From NCBI RefSeq assembly GCF_958295425.1, contig NC_081154.1, positions 14,486,938 to 14,550,937 on the forward strand: a stretch of DNA of 64,000 nt. Direction: 5' to 3'. The position numbers and the translations under genes were made by a program. Positions 1-12,215 of the stretch are shown one piece after another (within the stretch, counting starts at the first letter, position 1; each line of letters starts with the position of its first letter). Source of the stretch: Solea solea (Eukaryota; Chordata; Actinopteri; Pleuronectiformes; Soleidae). The notes beneath the pieces are model-generated. The model was not told where the DNA came from. It was given only the letters and a program-made list of their open reading frames with translations, and ran no database searches.

Positions 1-215
1 CACCAGATAAATAAGAGAATCCTGCAAAGTGGCAGCAAACATTTGAGGCATCACAACTCAAGAGGGAGAATCAACCAGGTGAGATATGTTTGATTTCTTT
101 TCTGACAGTGTGTATAATGAAAGCAAAGCTCTAATATGTGTTCAACACTGCAGAGTTTGATGTTGTCTTACTTTCTTCACACATAGACTGGTGTTAAGAG
201 ACGTGACTTGACAAC

Positions 216-771
216 ATGAAGACTGTGATCGTGGCCCTTTTGGTAGTGCTGGTCGTCAGCCACAGTGAGTAAACCTTCACATTGACTTTGTTTCAGAGAG
301 TGAACTCGATTTGTTCACCAAACAAGACAGCTGTGATGTGTTTACAGAACCAACCTTTTTATTTAGTTACAAATGGCAAATAATAATCTTTTGTTGCAGT
401 GAAAATTCAGTACTGTATACAATTTGTCTTCCATCTCCAGGTGAAGCTTTAACGTGTAACTGTGGAGGCAGGACTAGTTGTCCAAGCTCTGGAACACAAA
501 CCTGCTCTGGTTCAAACAAAGTCTGTATCAGCTTTCGCTTTGCTAACCCCAGTAAGTATTGGCTTCTCAATGGCAGCATTGTTCACAAAAAATCATGACT
601 TTGCCTGAACACTTGAACAAGTTGTCTAAGGAACCATTCTGTCATTTTTTCTTCCACATCGTCACAGATCTTGGCTACTTCAGGAGTTGCTACGGTGCAT
701 TTGATTGTTCAAAATTGGTTAATTCTGATATAGGATCTGGTAGATGCTGCAGCAGAGACCTGTGCAACTGA
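216..771 (+). CDS. Ly6/uPAR (LU-domain) small secreted protein, three coding exons
   Basis: Coding exons 216-264, 441-551 and 668-771 join in frame at GT-AG sites to give about 87 residues. Exon 1 encodes a hydrophobic signal peptide (MKTVIVALLVVLVV). Exons 2-3 carry ten cysteines, beginning LTCNC and ending CC-S-R-D-LCN then stop, the disulfide pattern of the three-finger Ly6/uPAR fold. The chain stops at the terminal LCN motif with no hydrophobic tail, so a GPI anchor is unlikely and secretion is inferred. A 5' UTR exon probably ends at 78 (donor GTGAG) and splices to 187. A polyadenylation signal lies at 846. The exon layout (signal peptide, then domain split once) is typical of the family. 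Fish have many lineage-specific Ly6 genes, so no orthologue is named; the ligand is unknown. This appears to be the only host gene in the window. Confidence 0.8.
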
Positions 772-845
772 TAAATGAACGCCATGCAGCACATCTGCCA
801 ATGAATGAATAATCCACTGCCATGCAGTGTTTACTGTAATGTCCT

Positions 846-851
846 AATAAA
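846..851 (+). terminator. Polyadenylation signal AATAAA of the Ly6-like gene
   Basis: Canonical AATAAA 75 bases after the stop codon, followed by a T/G-rich stretch; consistent with a short 3' UTR. Confidence 0.75.
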
Positions 852-869
852 GTTTATTCATTTCAAACA

Positions 870-1608
870 TTTGTCCACATGCAATATTTTTCTTTTGACC
901 TACATTCAATCGTTGTCACAAATGAGAATTACATTTATGACACTTTCAAGGTAAAAATGTGTTAAAAAAACAAACATTTATTGCCCTTCCCTTCAAATTG
1001 TGTTGAAGGACCTATGTAGCTTTCAGTGAGCATCCAAATTTAAGAGATGTTTTTTTCTGTCCATCGTGGGCTAAAAACATAGTGGTCCAAAATGACAGCC
1101 TCAGTAGTGCTGACACAGCTCCTTATATGAATATAAATGGCTCATTCTGGGCTAATGAAAATCACCAAATAATACAATCAGGTGAGATATATTAATAATA
1201 ATATAGTTAATAATAATATTAACTGAGCACTGTACATAGAGATGATTCATATTTTGGAGGAGGGTAAAACAGAATGCAACATTTTCATCCATTCAACCAC
1301 TATTTTTTTTTTTTAATCATAGATTGTGTTGCCATCTTGTGGCCATGTACGACACACCACATATCACACCTGTACCGCGCCAACTTCATCCTCGTCTCAC
1401 TCACTCTGCCTAATGATTGTGATATAGTGATATCGTGATTATGACACATTTGTCCTATTTAACAAGATATGAACTTCTTTTTTATTCACAGAGTGAGAGA
1501 GAGTAAACTATGCAAATGCAAATATTTTACACAAACTGAAACTGAAGTCAATTGTTTTCTCATATAATGCTTACATAAAAATATTATTGTATACAGTATA
1601 TACACACC

Positions 1609-1639
<31 letters not shown>

Positions 1640-2212
1640 CAGTACATATAATGTAAAAAAGGACAAAAAGTAAAAAAGTACAGTACAAAAGTCAGAATTT
1701 AAATTTCAGTTTGTGAGGTCATTTCACAGTTTATATAGCGTTGGATCTCATTACAAAAGCATGTAAATATGGGTGGGGTCTGAATAAATGTTGCCTTGTG
1801 GATGAAAGATTTGGTCAAAATAACATTCATCATTAGGTCCAGTTTTGTGTCCTCTATTATTACACCAAAATAAGGTCATTGTTATTTATAGTAGTAACAA
1901 CTTCAAGCCTGTATTTTTCATTTAACTATTCCATAAAGTGTTTCCAGAACAACTGAGTATGAGAGCACAAGACAAAGAGATGTTCTGTTGTTTCAATAAC
2001 GCAATTTTTACCCCAAAAATCCAAAATCCAAATCTTACAAATTCACTGGAAGGTATAGGTATCGTTTTGTGTGGATTTATTTTGTTTTTGTGGAACTGAA
2101 TCTGTTTTTTGTAGGTCAAATAAGTTCATAATGTTATTCTGTAAGACTGAGCAGGGTGTTAACCTGCTCAAAACTGCCTACACTTAATTGTCTATTTACT
2201 ATTGTTTTTACT
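870..2212. other. Intergenic DNA without a supported gene
   Basis: AT-rich, no convincing exon or long frame. Contains a probable dispersed-repeat remnant near 1005-1300, an (AT)n run at about 1613-1640 and scattered A/T homopolymers. Nothing else recognised. Confidence 0.6.
1005..1300. repeat. Probable dispersed DNA-transposon/SINE remnant
   Basis: The stretch around 1010-1180 (starting near GAAGGACCTATGTAGC and running through ATATGAATATAAATGGC) resembles a repeat I recall as widespread in fish genomes. Ends, family and target-site duplication cannot be fixed by eye. Confidence 0.35.
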
Positions 2213-2285
2213 TCAGTCCTGTCCTTTGTTTTGTAAAAGGTCTTTGAGTGTCCATAAAAGTGCTATATAAGTATGATGTATTATT

Positions 2286-2339
<54 letters not shown>

Positions 2340-2340
2340 A
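2213..2340 (+). repeat. L2-type LINE/SINE 3' tail followed by (ATT)n microsatellite
   Basis: The sequence around 2240-2275 (CTTTGAGTGTCC then GTGCTATATAAG) matches the typical tail of fish L2-mobilised retroposons, and is followed directly by about 18 ATT repeats (2279-2337). The body of the element is not recognisable. Confidence 0.5.
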
Positions 2341-2488
2341 AACCATTTGTGAACAGTGGCAGAGAGGCAAATTCTTGATAATACATCGTAAGACTCTCGG
2401 CTCATTTGATTGGTTTCTTCTTTGTGTCACATGACAGACGAATCCAGGAAGTGCTCTTGTCACACATACCAGTATAATATATATTATT

Positions 2489-2780
2489 AGTGCCTGCAGC
2501 TGCAAGGCATTCTAGTGAGAACCCTAGGGTTCTCACTAGAATGCCTTGCGCTGCAAGGCATCTCTTGTAATCGTGCGCGTTTATTAGGTGCCTGCAGCCA
2601 CAAGGCATACTAGTCAGAACTCCTAGAGTTCTCACTAGAATGCATTGTGCTGCGAGCACATCTTGTAATCCTACGCGTTTATTAGTGCCTGCAGCTGCAA
2701 GGCATTCTAGTGAGAACCCTAGGGTTCTCACTAGAATGCCTTGCGCTGCAAGGCATCTCTTGTAATCGTGCGCGTTTATT
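2489..2780 (+). repeat. Three tandem hairpin units (about 100 bp each) at the left edge of the array
   Basis: Three copies of a unit starting GTGCCTGCAG and ending CGCGTTTATT. The first (2503-2548) and third (2698-2743) each contain a perfect 46-base palindrome centred on CCCTAGGG; the second (about 2590-2663) is imperfect. The same unit recurs at the monomer junctions at about 6047, 7492, 10024, 33905, 34008, 38960 and 43722. Confidence 0.85.
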
Positions 2781-3635
2781 CTGCTTTTTATTCTCGCGCC
2801 CTCCCGTTATTTCGGCACGCTACTCCTCCTGCATCTTTGAGAAACCCCCAACACAAGTTATATCAAAATGTGCGCCTTGACCGGGAATGGTGTGCTATGA
2901 CTTTTCTAAGATTTTCATATAACCATTGGGATAATATTTACAAAAAACTGAACAAAAATTAACATTGAAGTGGATGGGAGACCGAAAAAAACCAAGCCCG
3001 CTTTGGAGCATCACAGTGTCGTCATACTTTAACGTAGAAACGTGGTTGGAAGTTTAAACGGGTCACAAGACTTGGGACTTTTCTGACCTAAGTCGACATT
3101 TTGATACATGTTACGGTTTTTGAACTATCGCAGTTTAAGTTTTGTACTTTTTTTCAAAGCTTTCTGATTTTATAATGGGTGTGTGTGTGGTCGTTAGGTG
3201 TGAGCTAGAGTGACACACTCTAGCAAGATCCAGCAAAATAATCCGAAAAACTTCTAAACAAACTCTTCTCCTGCCCACAATTTCCAACCTGCAGAGACAA
3301 TTTTTACATCAAAATGTTGCCATGGTTGTCGTCTAACCCTGTGTGTGTTTGTCATGTTCATATGACTTGTAGTTTTTCTAAAAATCACCTCAAAGCACAG
3401 AGAACTCTGGTCACAGTCTCAATTCACTCCCATGTTAAAATGTCTGCTTTGGAGTTGTGGAAAATCAAGATGAGGGTGATTTTAAAACTGTGATTTATCT
3501 GTCAATTCACGCCCGTTTGTCACAAATTTTGAGATGGGAGCTGCTGAAAGCCTCCTGGCGCTCACAAACCAAAAATTTTATCTCTATCATCAACCGTTCT
3601 TGAGATATGACAACTTTAAAACATGCTGTTTTCTC

Positions 3636-4450
3636 TGTGAGAATGGGAAACAGAGGGGATTGTGAATCTCTCTCTCTCCCTCTCTCCTGTCACTCCAGCA
3701 GTTTGCCCCGCCCCCTCCTCTGCCGGCCCTGATTACACACACCTGCTGACAATTAAGCCATGTGGACTATAAAAACTCCCTGTTCCCCTGTTTCAGTGCC
3801 AGTGTGTTTTCGTCCATGCCTGATCACCATAGCGCCTCGTCACAGCCCCAGAATCCTCAAGTTTTTGATCCTCTTGGTGAGCGATGCTTTATTTTGTAAG
3901 TTTTCTTATCATAGCCTGTTAGCTGATACCTTAGTTAAGATTTATAGCTTTTGTTTTCCTCCTTGGGAGAGATTTTTTGTTTGTTAATTTTCACAGCCTT
4001 TTAGGAACTCCAATCACTAGGCTTGTGACTTACCTTTTATTAGTTAGATCCAATCATTTAGATTGCGTTTTGTTTTTTATCTCATTCTTAGTTGGTTAAG
4101 GATCGCCAATCATTAGGATTGTGCTTTTGAGTTAGCTTTTGTTTTGAAGTGTTTAGAGCCGTGTTTTCCTCCGTTTGGAGAGTTTTCTGTTTAAGTTTTA
4201 CATGATAACCTTAGTCCGAGTATGTTTCCTCTTCGGAGTTTTTTTGTTCCGCGTTTATAGTTCCACAACGTTTCTCTTGTAGAGCGTTGCGCTCGCAATT
4301 TGTTATAGGTTTTCATAGCCACGCTTTTGTTTTTCCTCAGTAAAGAGGACCTGCCTTGAGAATTGTTTACGAGTGCCAATAAAGACAATTAAAAGGCCTC
4401 TGCGTCTGAGTCCTCTCTGATCCGTCTTGTTATCTCCTCTAAAACTTGGT
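3636..4450 (+). mobile_element. Probable solo LTR (Ty3/gypsy-like) inserted in the first monomer
   Basis: Monomer sequence is interrupted after CTGTTTTCTCTG and resumes near 4460 (GGGTGAGTCCACC). The interrupting segment has a TATA box (TATAAAA, 3768-3774), about three degenerate internal repeats (CCAATCA..AGG/ATTGTG at about 4009-4120) and an AATAAA at 4378-4383 followed by CTCTGCGTCTGAGTCCTC, an arrangement typical of fish gypsy LTRs. No internal gag/pol sequence or second LTR is seen. Exact ends and target-site duplication are not resolved. Confidence 0.5.
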
Positions 4451-4706
4451 GTTTTTAAAGGGTGAGTCCACCAAAATACCACTCTGTCTAAATGCTTTTA
4501 AAGGTTCAATCCACATTTTTAGATTTTATAACGCAGGTGTTCGGAAGGGGGAGGGGGCATCAGGGAGTGGGAGGGGTTTATGAGTTATTCTCTTTCAAAG
4601 GGTGTACCACTCAATCCTTTACCAGCACAAGTCCTGCACGCGAAGACACATACCGCAAGAACTGCAGGCACACTCGAAATTTCGGCACGGAATTGCGGAA
4701 ATCTAG

Positions 4707-6045
4707 TTCTGCTTGATATTCCGCTTCCGCCAAAAGTTCGGCTCGCTTCTCCTCCCGCAGCTTTGAGAAAACCCCCACACAAGTTATATCAAAACGTGCG
4801 CCTTGACCGGGATCGCTATGCTATGACTTTTCTAAGCGTTTCGCGTAACCATGGCGACAAAAATCGCAAAAAACAGGCCAAAAATTAACATTGAAGTGGA
4901 TGGGAGACCAAAAAAAACCAAGCCCACTTTGGAGCATCACAGTGTCGTCATACTTTAACGCAGAAACGTGGTTGGAACTTTAAACGGGTCACAAGACTTG
5001 GGACTTTTCTGACCTAAGTCGACATTTTGATCCATGTTACGGTTTTTAAACAATCGCAGTTTACGTTTTGTACTTTTTTTTTACGCTTTCAGATTTTATA
5101 ATGATTGTGTGAGTGGTCTGTGAAGTGTGTGGGCGGATCGCTAGAGTGTGCCACTCTAGCGAGATCCAGCAAAATAATCACCAAAAATTCCTAAACAAAC
5201 TCCTCTCCTGCCCACAATTTCCAACCTACACTGATAATTTTTACATCAAAATGTTGCCATGGGTGTCGTGTAACCCTGTGTGTGTTTTCATGTTCATATG
5301 ACTTGTAGTTTTTCTTAAAATCACCTCAAAGCGCAGAGAGTTATGGTCACACTCTCCATTCACTCCCATGTTAAAATGTCTGCTTTGGAGTTGTGGAAAA
5401 ATCAACCCGAGGGTGATTTTAAAACTGTGATTTCTCTGTCAATTCACGCCCGTTTGTCACAAATTTTGAGATGGGAGCAGCTGAAAGCCTCCTGACGCTC
5501 ACAAACCAAAAATGTTATCTCTATCATCAACCGTTCTTGAAATATGACAATTTTAAAACATGCTGTTTTCTCAGCTTTCTCTGCTGGTTTTGGAGAGATA
5601 GAGACAGGTGCGTGCGTGTGCGTGCGTGTTTGGTGTGTGCGTGTGTGTGCGTGCGTGTGTGTAAGGAGAAGAGGGGACTAGGGGAGGGGCTTATCAGTCT
5701 CTCTGTATTGAATTGCTATTCTTCCACGCAAAACTTTGACGTGTAACTCCTCCCACAGTTTTGAGAAAACCCCCACACATGTTATATCAAAACGTGCGTC
5801 TTGACCGGGACTTGTGTGCTATGACTATTTCAAAGTGTTTCAAGTAACCATGGCGACAAAAATCGCAAAAAACTGCGATATAATACACATGAATGGGAAA
5901 CTTTATTTTATTATTAAATAAAGGGTGACTCCACCAAAAAGTCCTTCCAAGGTGGATTGGATCCAAATAATGTTTCCCAATGACGACACATGCCGCAAGA
6001 ACTGCAGGCACCCTCGAAATTTCGGCCACGGAATTGCCACTCTAG
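4707..6045 (+). repeat. Monomer M2, type A
   Basis: 1,339 bp, lacks the hairpin unit at its start (begins TTCTGCTTGATATTCCGC). Carries the internal palindrome with arms at 5138-5148 and 5152-5162, and TG-rich tract 5609-5663. Confidence 0.75.
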
Positions 6046-7490
6046 TTAGGTGCCTGCAGCCACAAGGCATACTAGTCAGAACTCCTAGAGTTCTCACTAG
6101 AATGCATTGTGCTGCGAGCACATCTTGTAATCCTGCGCGTTTATTCCGCTTCTTCTTATTATTCTCGCGGCCTTCCCAAAAGTTTGGCACGCTACTCCTC
6201 CCACAGTTTTGAGAAAACCCCAACACAAGTTACATCAAAACGTGCGCCTTGACCGGGAATCGTGTGCTATGACTTTTCTAAGACTTTCGCGTAACCATGG
6301 CGACAGAAATCGCGAAAATGTAAAATTATTTCCACTCACACAATAATGGGAAACCGAAAAAAACCAAGCCCACTTTGGAGCATCACAGTGTCGTCATACT
6401 TTAACGCAGAAACGTGGTTGGAACTTTAAACGGGTCACAAGACTTGGGACTTTTCTGACCTAAGTCAAAGTTTTGATACATGTTACGGTTTTTAAACAAT
6501 CGCAGTTTACGTTTTGTACTTTTTTTTTACGTTTTCAGATTTTATAATGATTGTGTGAGTGGTCTGTGAAGTGTGTGGGCGGATCGCTAGAGTGGCCCAC
6601 TCTAGCGAGATCCAGCAAAATAATCACCAAAAATTCCTAAACAAACTCCTCTCCTGCCCACAATTTCCAACCTACACTGATAATTTTTACATCAAAATGT
6701 TGCCATGGGTGTCGTGTAACCCTGTGTGTGTTTTCATGTTCATATGACTTGTAGTTTTTCTTTAAATCACCTCAAAGCGCAGAGAGTTATGGTCACAGTC
6801 TACATCCACCTCAATGTTAAAATGTCTGCTTTGGAGTTGTGGAAAAATCAACCCGAGGGTGATTTTAAAACTGTGATTTCTCAGTCAATTCAAGCCCGTT
6901 TGTCACAAATTTAAATGTGGGAGTTGCTGAAAGCCTCCTGACGCTCACAAACCAAAAATTGTATCTCTATCATCAACCGTTCTTGAAATATGACAACTTT
7001 AAAACATGCTGTTTTCTCTGCTTTCTCTGCTGGTTTTGGAGAGATAGGGACAGGTGCGTGCGTGCGTGTGTGTGCGTGTGTGTTTGGTGTGTGCGTGTGT
7101 GTGCGTGCGTGTGTGTAAGGAGAAGAGGGGACTAGGGGAGGGGCTTATCAGTCTCTCTCTGTATTATTCCATACAAAACTTTGACGTGTAACTCCTCCCA
7201 CAGTTTTGAGAAAACCCCCACACATGTTATATCAAAACGTGCGTCTTGACCGGGACTTGTGTGCTATGACTATTTCCAAGTGTTTCAAGTAACCATGGCG
7301 ACAAAAATCGCAAAAAACTGCGATATAATACACATGAATGGGAAACTTTATTTTATTATTAAATAAAGGGTGACTCCACCAAAAAGTCCTTCCAAGGTGG
7401 ATTGGATCCAAATAATGTTTCCCAATGACGACACATGCCGCAAGAACTGCAGGCACCCTCGAAATTTCGGCCACGGAATTGCCACTCTAG
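6046..7490 (+). repeat. Monomer M3, type A with hairpin
   Basis: 1,445 bp. Hairpin unit at about 6047-6145; the internal palindrome near 6585-6610 keeps its stem while the loop differs from neighbouring copies (GCC instead of TGC). Confidence 0.8.
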
Positions 7491-8928
7491 TTAGGTGCCT
7501 GCAGCCACAAGGCATACTAGTGAGAACTCCTAGAGTTCTCACTAGAATGCATTGTGCTGCGAGCACATATTGTAATCCTCCTTGCGTTTATTCTGCTTCT
7601 TCTTCCTCTTCCGCCAAAAGTTTGGCGTGCTTCTCCTCCCGCAGTTTTGAGAAAACCCCAACACAAGTTACATCAAAACGTGCGCCTTGACCGGGAATCG
7701 CGTGCTATGACTTTTCTAAGACTTTCGCGTAACCATGGCGACAGAAATCGCGAAAATGTAAAATAATTTCCACTCACACAATAATGGGAAACTGAAAAAA
7801 ACCAAGCCCGCTTTGGAGCATCACAGTGTCGTCATACTTTAACGCAGAAACATGATTGTTACTTTAAACGGGTCACAAGACTTGGGACTTTTCTGACCTA
7901 AGTCGACATTTTGATCCATGTTACGGTTTTTAAACAATCGCAGTTTACGTTTTGTACTTTTTTTTTACGTTTTCAGATTTTATAATGATTGTGTGAGTGG
8001 TCTGTGAAGTGTGTGGGCGGATCGCTAGAGTGTGCCACTCTAGCGAGATCCAGCAAAATAATCACCAAAAATTTCTAAACAAACTCTTCTCCTGCCCACA
8101 ATTTTCAACCTACACTGATAATTTTTACATCAAAATGTTGCCATGGGTGTCGTGTAACCCTGTGTTTGTTTTCATGTTCATATGACTTGTAGTTTTTCTT
8201 AAAATCACCTCAAAGCGCAGAGAGTTATGGTCACACTCTCCATTCACTCCCATGTTAAAATGTCTGCTTTTGAGTTCTGGAAAAATCAAGACGAGGGTGA
8301 TTTTAAAACTGTGATTTCTCTGTCAATTCAAGCCCGTTTGTCACAAATTTAAATGTGGGAGTTGCCGAAAGCCTCCTGACGCTCACAAACCAAAAATTTT
8401 ATCTCTATCATCAACCGTTCTTGAAATATGACAACTTTAAAACATGCTGTTTTCTCTGCTTTCTCTGCTGGTTTTGGAGAGATAGGGACAGGTGCGTGCG
8501 TGTGCGTGCGTGTTTGGTGTGTGCGTGTGTGTGCGTGCGTGTGTGTAAGGAGAAGAGGGGACTAGGGGAGGGGCTTATCAGTCTCTCTCTGTATTATTCC
8601 ATACAAAACTTTGACGTGTAACTCCTCCCACAGTTTTGAGAAAACCCCCACACATGTTATATCAAAACGTGCGTCTTGACCGGGACTTGTGTGCTATGAC
8701 TATTTCAGAGTGTTTCAAGTAACCATGGCGACAAAAATCGCAAAAAACTGCGATACAGCTTCCACATACACATGAATGGGAAACTTTATTTTATTATTAA
8801 ATAAAGGGTGACTCCACCAAAAAGTCCTTCCAAGGTGGATTGGATCCAAATAATGTTTCCCAATGACGACACATGCCGCAAGAACTGCAGGCACCCTCGA
8901 AATTTCGGCCACGGAATTGCCACTCTAG
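7491..8928 (+). repeat. Monomer M4, type A with hairpin
   Basis: 1,438 bp. Hairpin unit at about 7492-7590. Contains the left breakpoint (8786) of the 33.7 kb duplication within its AT-rich TTATTTTATTATTAAATAAA stretch. Confidence 0.8.
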
Positions 8929-10022
8929 TGTTAACTTGTAATCCCCCCTCGCGAAAGTTTGGCACGCTTCTCCTCCCACAGTTTTGAGAAAACCCCCACA
9001 CATGTTATATCAAAACGTGCGGCTTGGCCGGGAATGGTGTGCTATGATTTTTCTAAGCGTTTCGAGTTACCATGGCGACAAAAATGGCAGAAAACTGCCG
9101 AATCACTTCCACTCACACAATAATGGGAAATGTGTGTGTGCTGCCTCAGTGACAGACTCTGCTGAGATTCAGAAATAATCAGAGAAATCTCGAAACAAAC
9201 TCTTCTCCTGCCCACAATTTCCAACCTACACTGACCATTTTTACATCAAAACGTTGCGATGGCCGTCCTCTAACCCTGTATGTGTTTTCATGTTCATATG
9301 ACTTGTAGTTTTTCTTTAAATCACCTCAAAGCGCAGAGAGTTATGGTCACACTCTGCATCCACCTCAATGTTAAAATGTCTGCTTTGGAGTTGTGGAAAA
9401 ATCAAGACGAGGGTGATTTTAAAACTGTGATTTCTCTGTCAATTCAAGCCCGTTTGTCACAAATTTTGAGATGGGAGTTGCTGAAAGCCTCCTGACGCTC
9501 ACAAACCAAAAATGATATCTCTATCATCAACCGTTCTTGAAATATGACAACTTTAAAACATGCTGTTTTCTCTGCTTTCTCTGCTGGTTTTGGAGAGATA
9601 GGGACAGGTGCGTGCGTGTGCGTGCGTGTTTGGTGTGTGCGTGTGTGTGCGTGCGCGTGTGTAAGGAGAAGAGGGGACTAGGGGAGGGGCTTATCAGTCT
9701 CTCTCTGTATTCTTCCATACAAAACTTTGACGTGTAACTCCTCCCACAGTTTTGAGAAAACCCCCACACATGTTATATCAAAACGTGCGTCTTGACCGGG
9801 ACTTGTGTGCTATGACTATTTCCAAGTGTTTTAAGTAACCATGGCGACAAAAATCGCAGAAAAATGCGATATAATACACATGAATGGGAAACTTTGAAAG
9901 GGTGACTCCACCAAAAAGTCCTTCCAAGGTGGATTGGATCCAAATAATGTTTCCCAATGACGACACATGCCGCAAGAACTGCAGGCACCCTCGAAATTTC
10001 GGCCACGGAATTGCCACTCTAG
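8929..10022 (+). repeat. Monomer M5, type B
   Basis: 1,094 bp. Begins TGTTAACTTGTAATCC with no hairpin. Identical to 42627-43720 in the second copy. Confidence 0.8.
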
Positions 10023-11489
10023 TTAGTGCCTGCAGCCGCAAGGCATACTAGTCAGAACTCCCTAGAGTTCTCACTAGAATGCATTGCTGCTGCAAGCATC
10101 TCTTGTAATCCTGCGCGTTTATTCCGCTTATTATTCCTCATCCTCCCGTTTTTCGCCGCGCTACTCCTCCCGCAGCTTTGAGAAAACCCCAACACAAGTT
10201 ACATCAAAACGTGCGCCTTGACCGGGAATGGTGTGCTATGACTTTTCTAAGACTTTCGCGTAACCATGGCGACACAAATCGCGAAAATGTAAAATAATTT
10301 CCACTCACACAATAATGGGAAACCGAAAAAAACCAAGCCCACTTTGGAGCATCACAGTGTCGTCATACTTTAACGCAGAAACGTGATTGTTACTTTAAAC
10401 GGGTCACAAGACTTGGGACTTTTCTGACCTAAGTCGACATTTTGATCCATGTTACGGTTTTTAAACAATCGCAGTTTACGTTTTGTACTTTTTTTTTACG
10501 TTTTCAGATTTTATAATGATTGTGTGTGTGGTCTGGAAAGTGTGGGGGCGGATCGCTAGAGTGTGCCACTCTAGCGAGATCCAGCAAAATAATCACCAAA
10601 AATCTCTAAACAAACTCTTCTCCTGCCCACAATTTCCAACCTACACTGATAATTTTTACATCAAAATGTTGCCATGGGTGTCGTGTAACCCTGTGTGTGT
10701 TTTCATGTTCATATGACTTGTAGTTTTTCTTTAAATCACCTCAAAGCGCAGACAACTCTGGTCACACTCTCCATTCACTCCCATGTTAAAATGTCTGCTT
10801 TGGAGTTGTGGAAAAATCAAGACGAGGGTGATTTTAAAACTGTGATTTCTCAGTCAATTCAAGCCCGTTTGTCACAAATTTAAATTTGGGAGTTGCTGAA
10901 AGCCTCCTGACGCTCACAAACCAAAAATTGTATCTCTATCATCAACCGTTCTTGAAATATGACAACTTTAAAACATGCTGTTTTCTCTGTTCTCAGAGGT
11001 TTAGGAGAGATAGGGACAGGTGCGTGTGTGTGCGTGTGTGTGCGTGTGTAAGGAGAAGAGGGGACTTAGGGAGGGGCTTGTAATAAGTCTCTCTGTATTG
11101 AATTGCTATTCTTCCACGCAAAACTTTGGCGCGCTACTCCTCCCACAGTTTTAAGAACACCCCCACACATGTTATATCAAAACGTGCGCCTTGGCCAGGA
11201 ATGGTGTGCTATGTCTTTTCTAAGCGTTTCGAGTAACCATGGCCACAGAAATCGTAAAAAACTGCGAAATAACCTCCACTCACACAATAATGGGAAATGT
11301 GTGCGCTGCTTCAGTGACGGACTCTGCTGAGATTCACAAATAATCAGAGAAATCTCTAAACAAACTCTTCTCCTGCCCACAATTTCCAACCTACACTGAC
11401 AAGTTTTACACTAAAACGTGGCCATGGTTGTCGTCTAACCCTGTGTGTTTTTTAATTTTCATATGACATGTAGTTTTTCTTAAAATCAC
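10023..11489 (+). repeat. Monomer-homologous 5' region of the autonomous unit
   Basis: A type-A monomer (hairpin unit at about 10024-10120, internal palindrome near 10555-10580, TG tract near 11020-11050). It runs at about 11110 into a second start block (ACTCCTCCCACAGTTTT) with type-B features (GTGCGCTGCTTCAGTGACGG). The type-B copy is broken at AAAATCACC (11489). Confidence 0.75.
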
Positions 11490-12159
11490 CTACATCCATA
11501 TATATGTATATATATACACACACATGTATTTGTGTGTGTATATATATGTATGTATATATGTGTGTCTGTGTGTATATGTGTATATATGTATATGTGTGTG
11601 TATGTATATGTGTGTGTGTGTATATATATATATATGTTCATTAATGTGAATATGAAACCAATTAATCACACATACACAGACAGACTGCAATTGTATAGAT
11701 GTTCATCAATGCCCCCTGTGTAGATATACAGTATGTGTGTATATATGTTCATTAATGTGAACCCCCCTCTCTGTGTGTGTGTGTGTGTGTATATGTGTAT
11801 ATGTGTTCATCAATGTTAATATATAAAAACGATTAATCAAAATCAGTTAAATGTAAACGTTAGTGCTCTTTATTCAGAAAACCCTCATGTCACATCTGCA
11901 TTTCAGGATCTGGTTATAATAGACACAGATTAAATGTTAAATGTAAATATTTCAATATTTATCAACACAGTAACAGTGTTACACATATTACTAGCTGTAA
12001 ACACTCAGCATTAGAAAAATAGTTTGGTGCTTACTTATATCCTAAACATAAGGAGTAAACATCAATAATCATCACTTTAAAAGTTACATGTTTTTGGTGT
12101 GTGTTCTATAATACTAAGGTGGTGGATTGATGTTCATGGAGAGGTTATTGTGTTAACTA

Positions 12160-12199
<40 letters not shown>

Positions 12200-12215
12200 A
12201 AGAGCTGATTATATT
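11490..12215 (+). mobile_element. Insertion carrying TG/TA tracts and one fold-back arm
   Basis: Monomer sequence stops at 11489 (AAAATCACC) and resumes at 12216 (CTGGTCACAG), joining what is contiguous in other monomers apart from about 20 bases. The insert has (TG)/(TA) microsatellites (11516-11640, 11776-11805), one copy of the arm seen again in intron 1 (about 11800-12150) and an (ATT)n run (12158-12197). Confidence 0.65.

Larger units (their letters stand above)
2489..10022 (+). repeat. Left monomer array (HINE-like tandem repeats)
   Basis: Head-to-tail monomers whose copies end in the same block finishing GCCACTCTAG (ends at 4706 diverged, 6045, 7490, 8928, 10022). Two forms: type A (about 1.34-1.45 kb) carries AACCAAGCCC...CACTTTGGAGCAT and an internal CTAGAGTG/CACTCTAG palindrome; type B (about 1.1 kb) lacks that part and has GTGCTGCCTCAGTGAC instead. 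Within each monomer the block starting CTCCTCCCACAGTTTTGAG occurs twice. No protein is convincingly encoded; repeated 60-110-codon frames are by-products of the repetition. Ends are shared with the Rep-encoding unit that follows, so these are read as its non-autonomous derivatives. Confidence 0.75.

Noticed and set aside
3760..3987. 75-codon frame starting just before the TATA box near 3768
   Set aside because: Starts at the putative LTR promoter and runs through LTR repeats; no similarity to gag or any protein.
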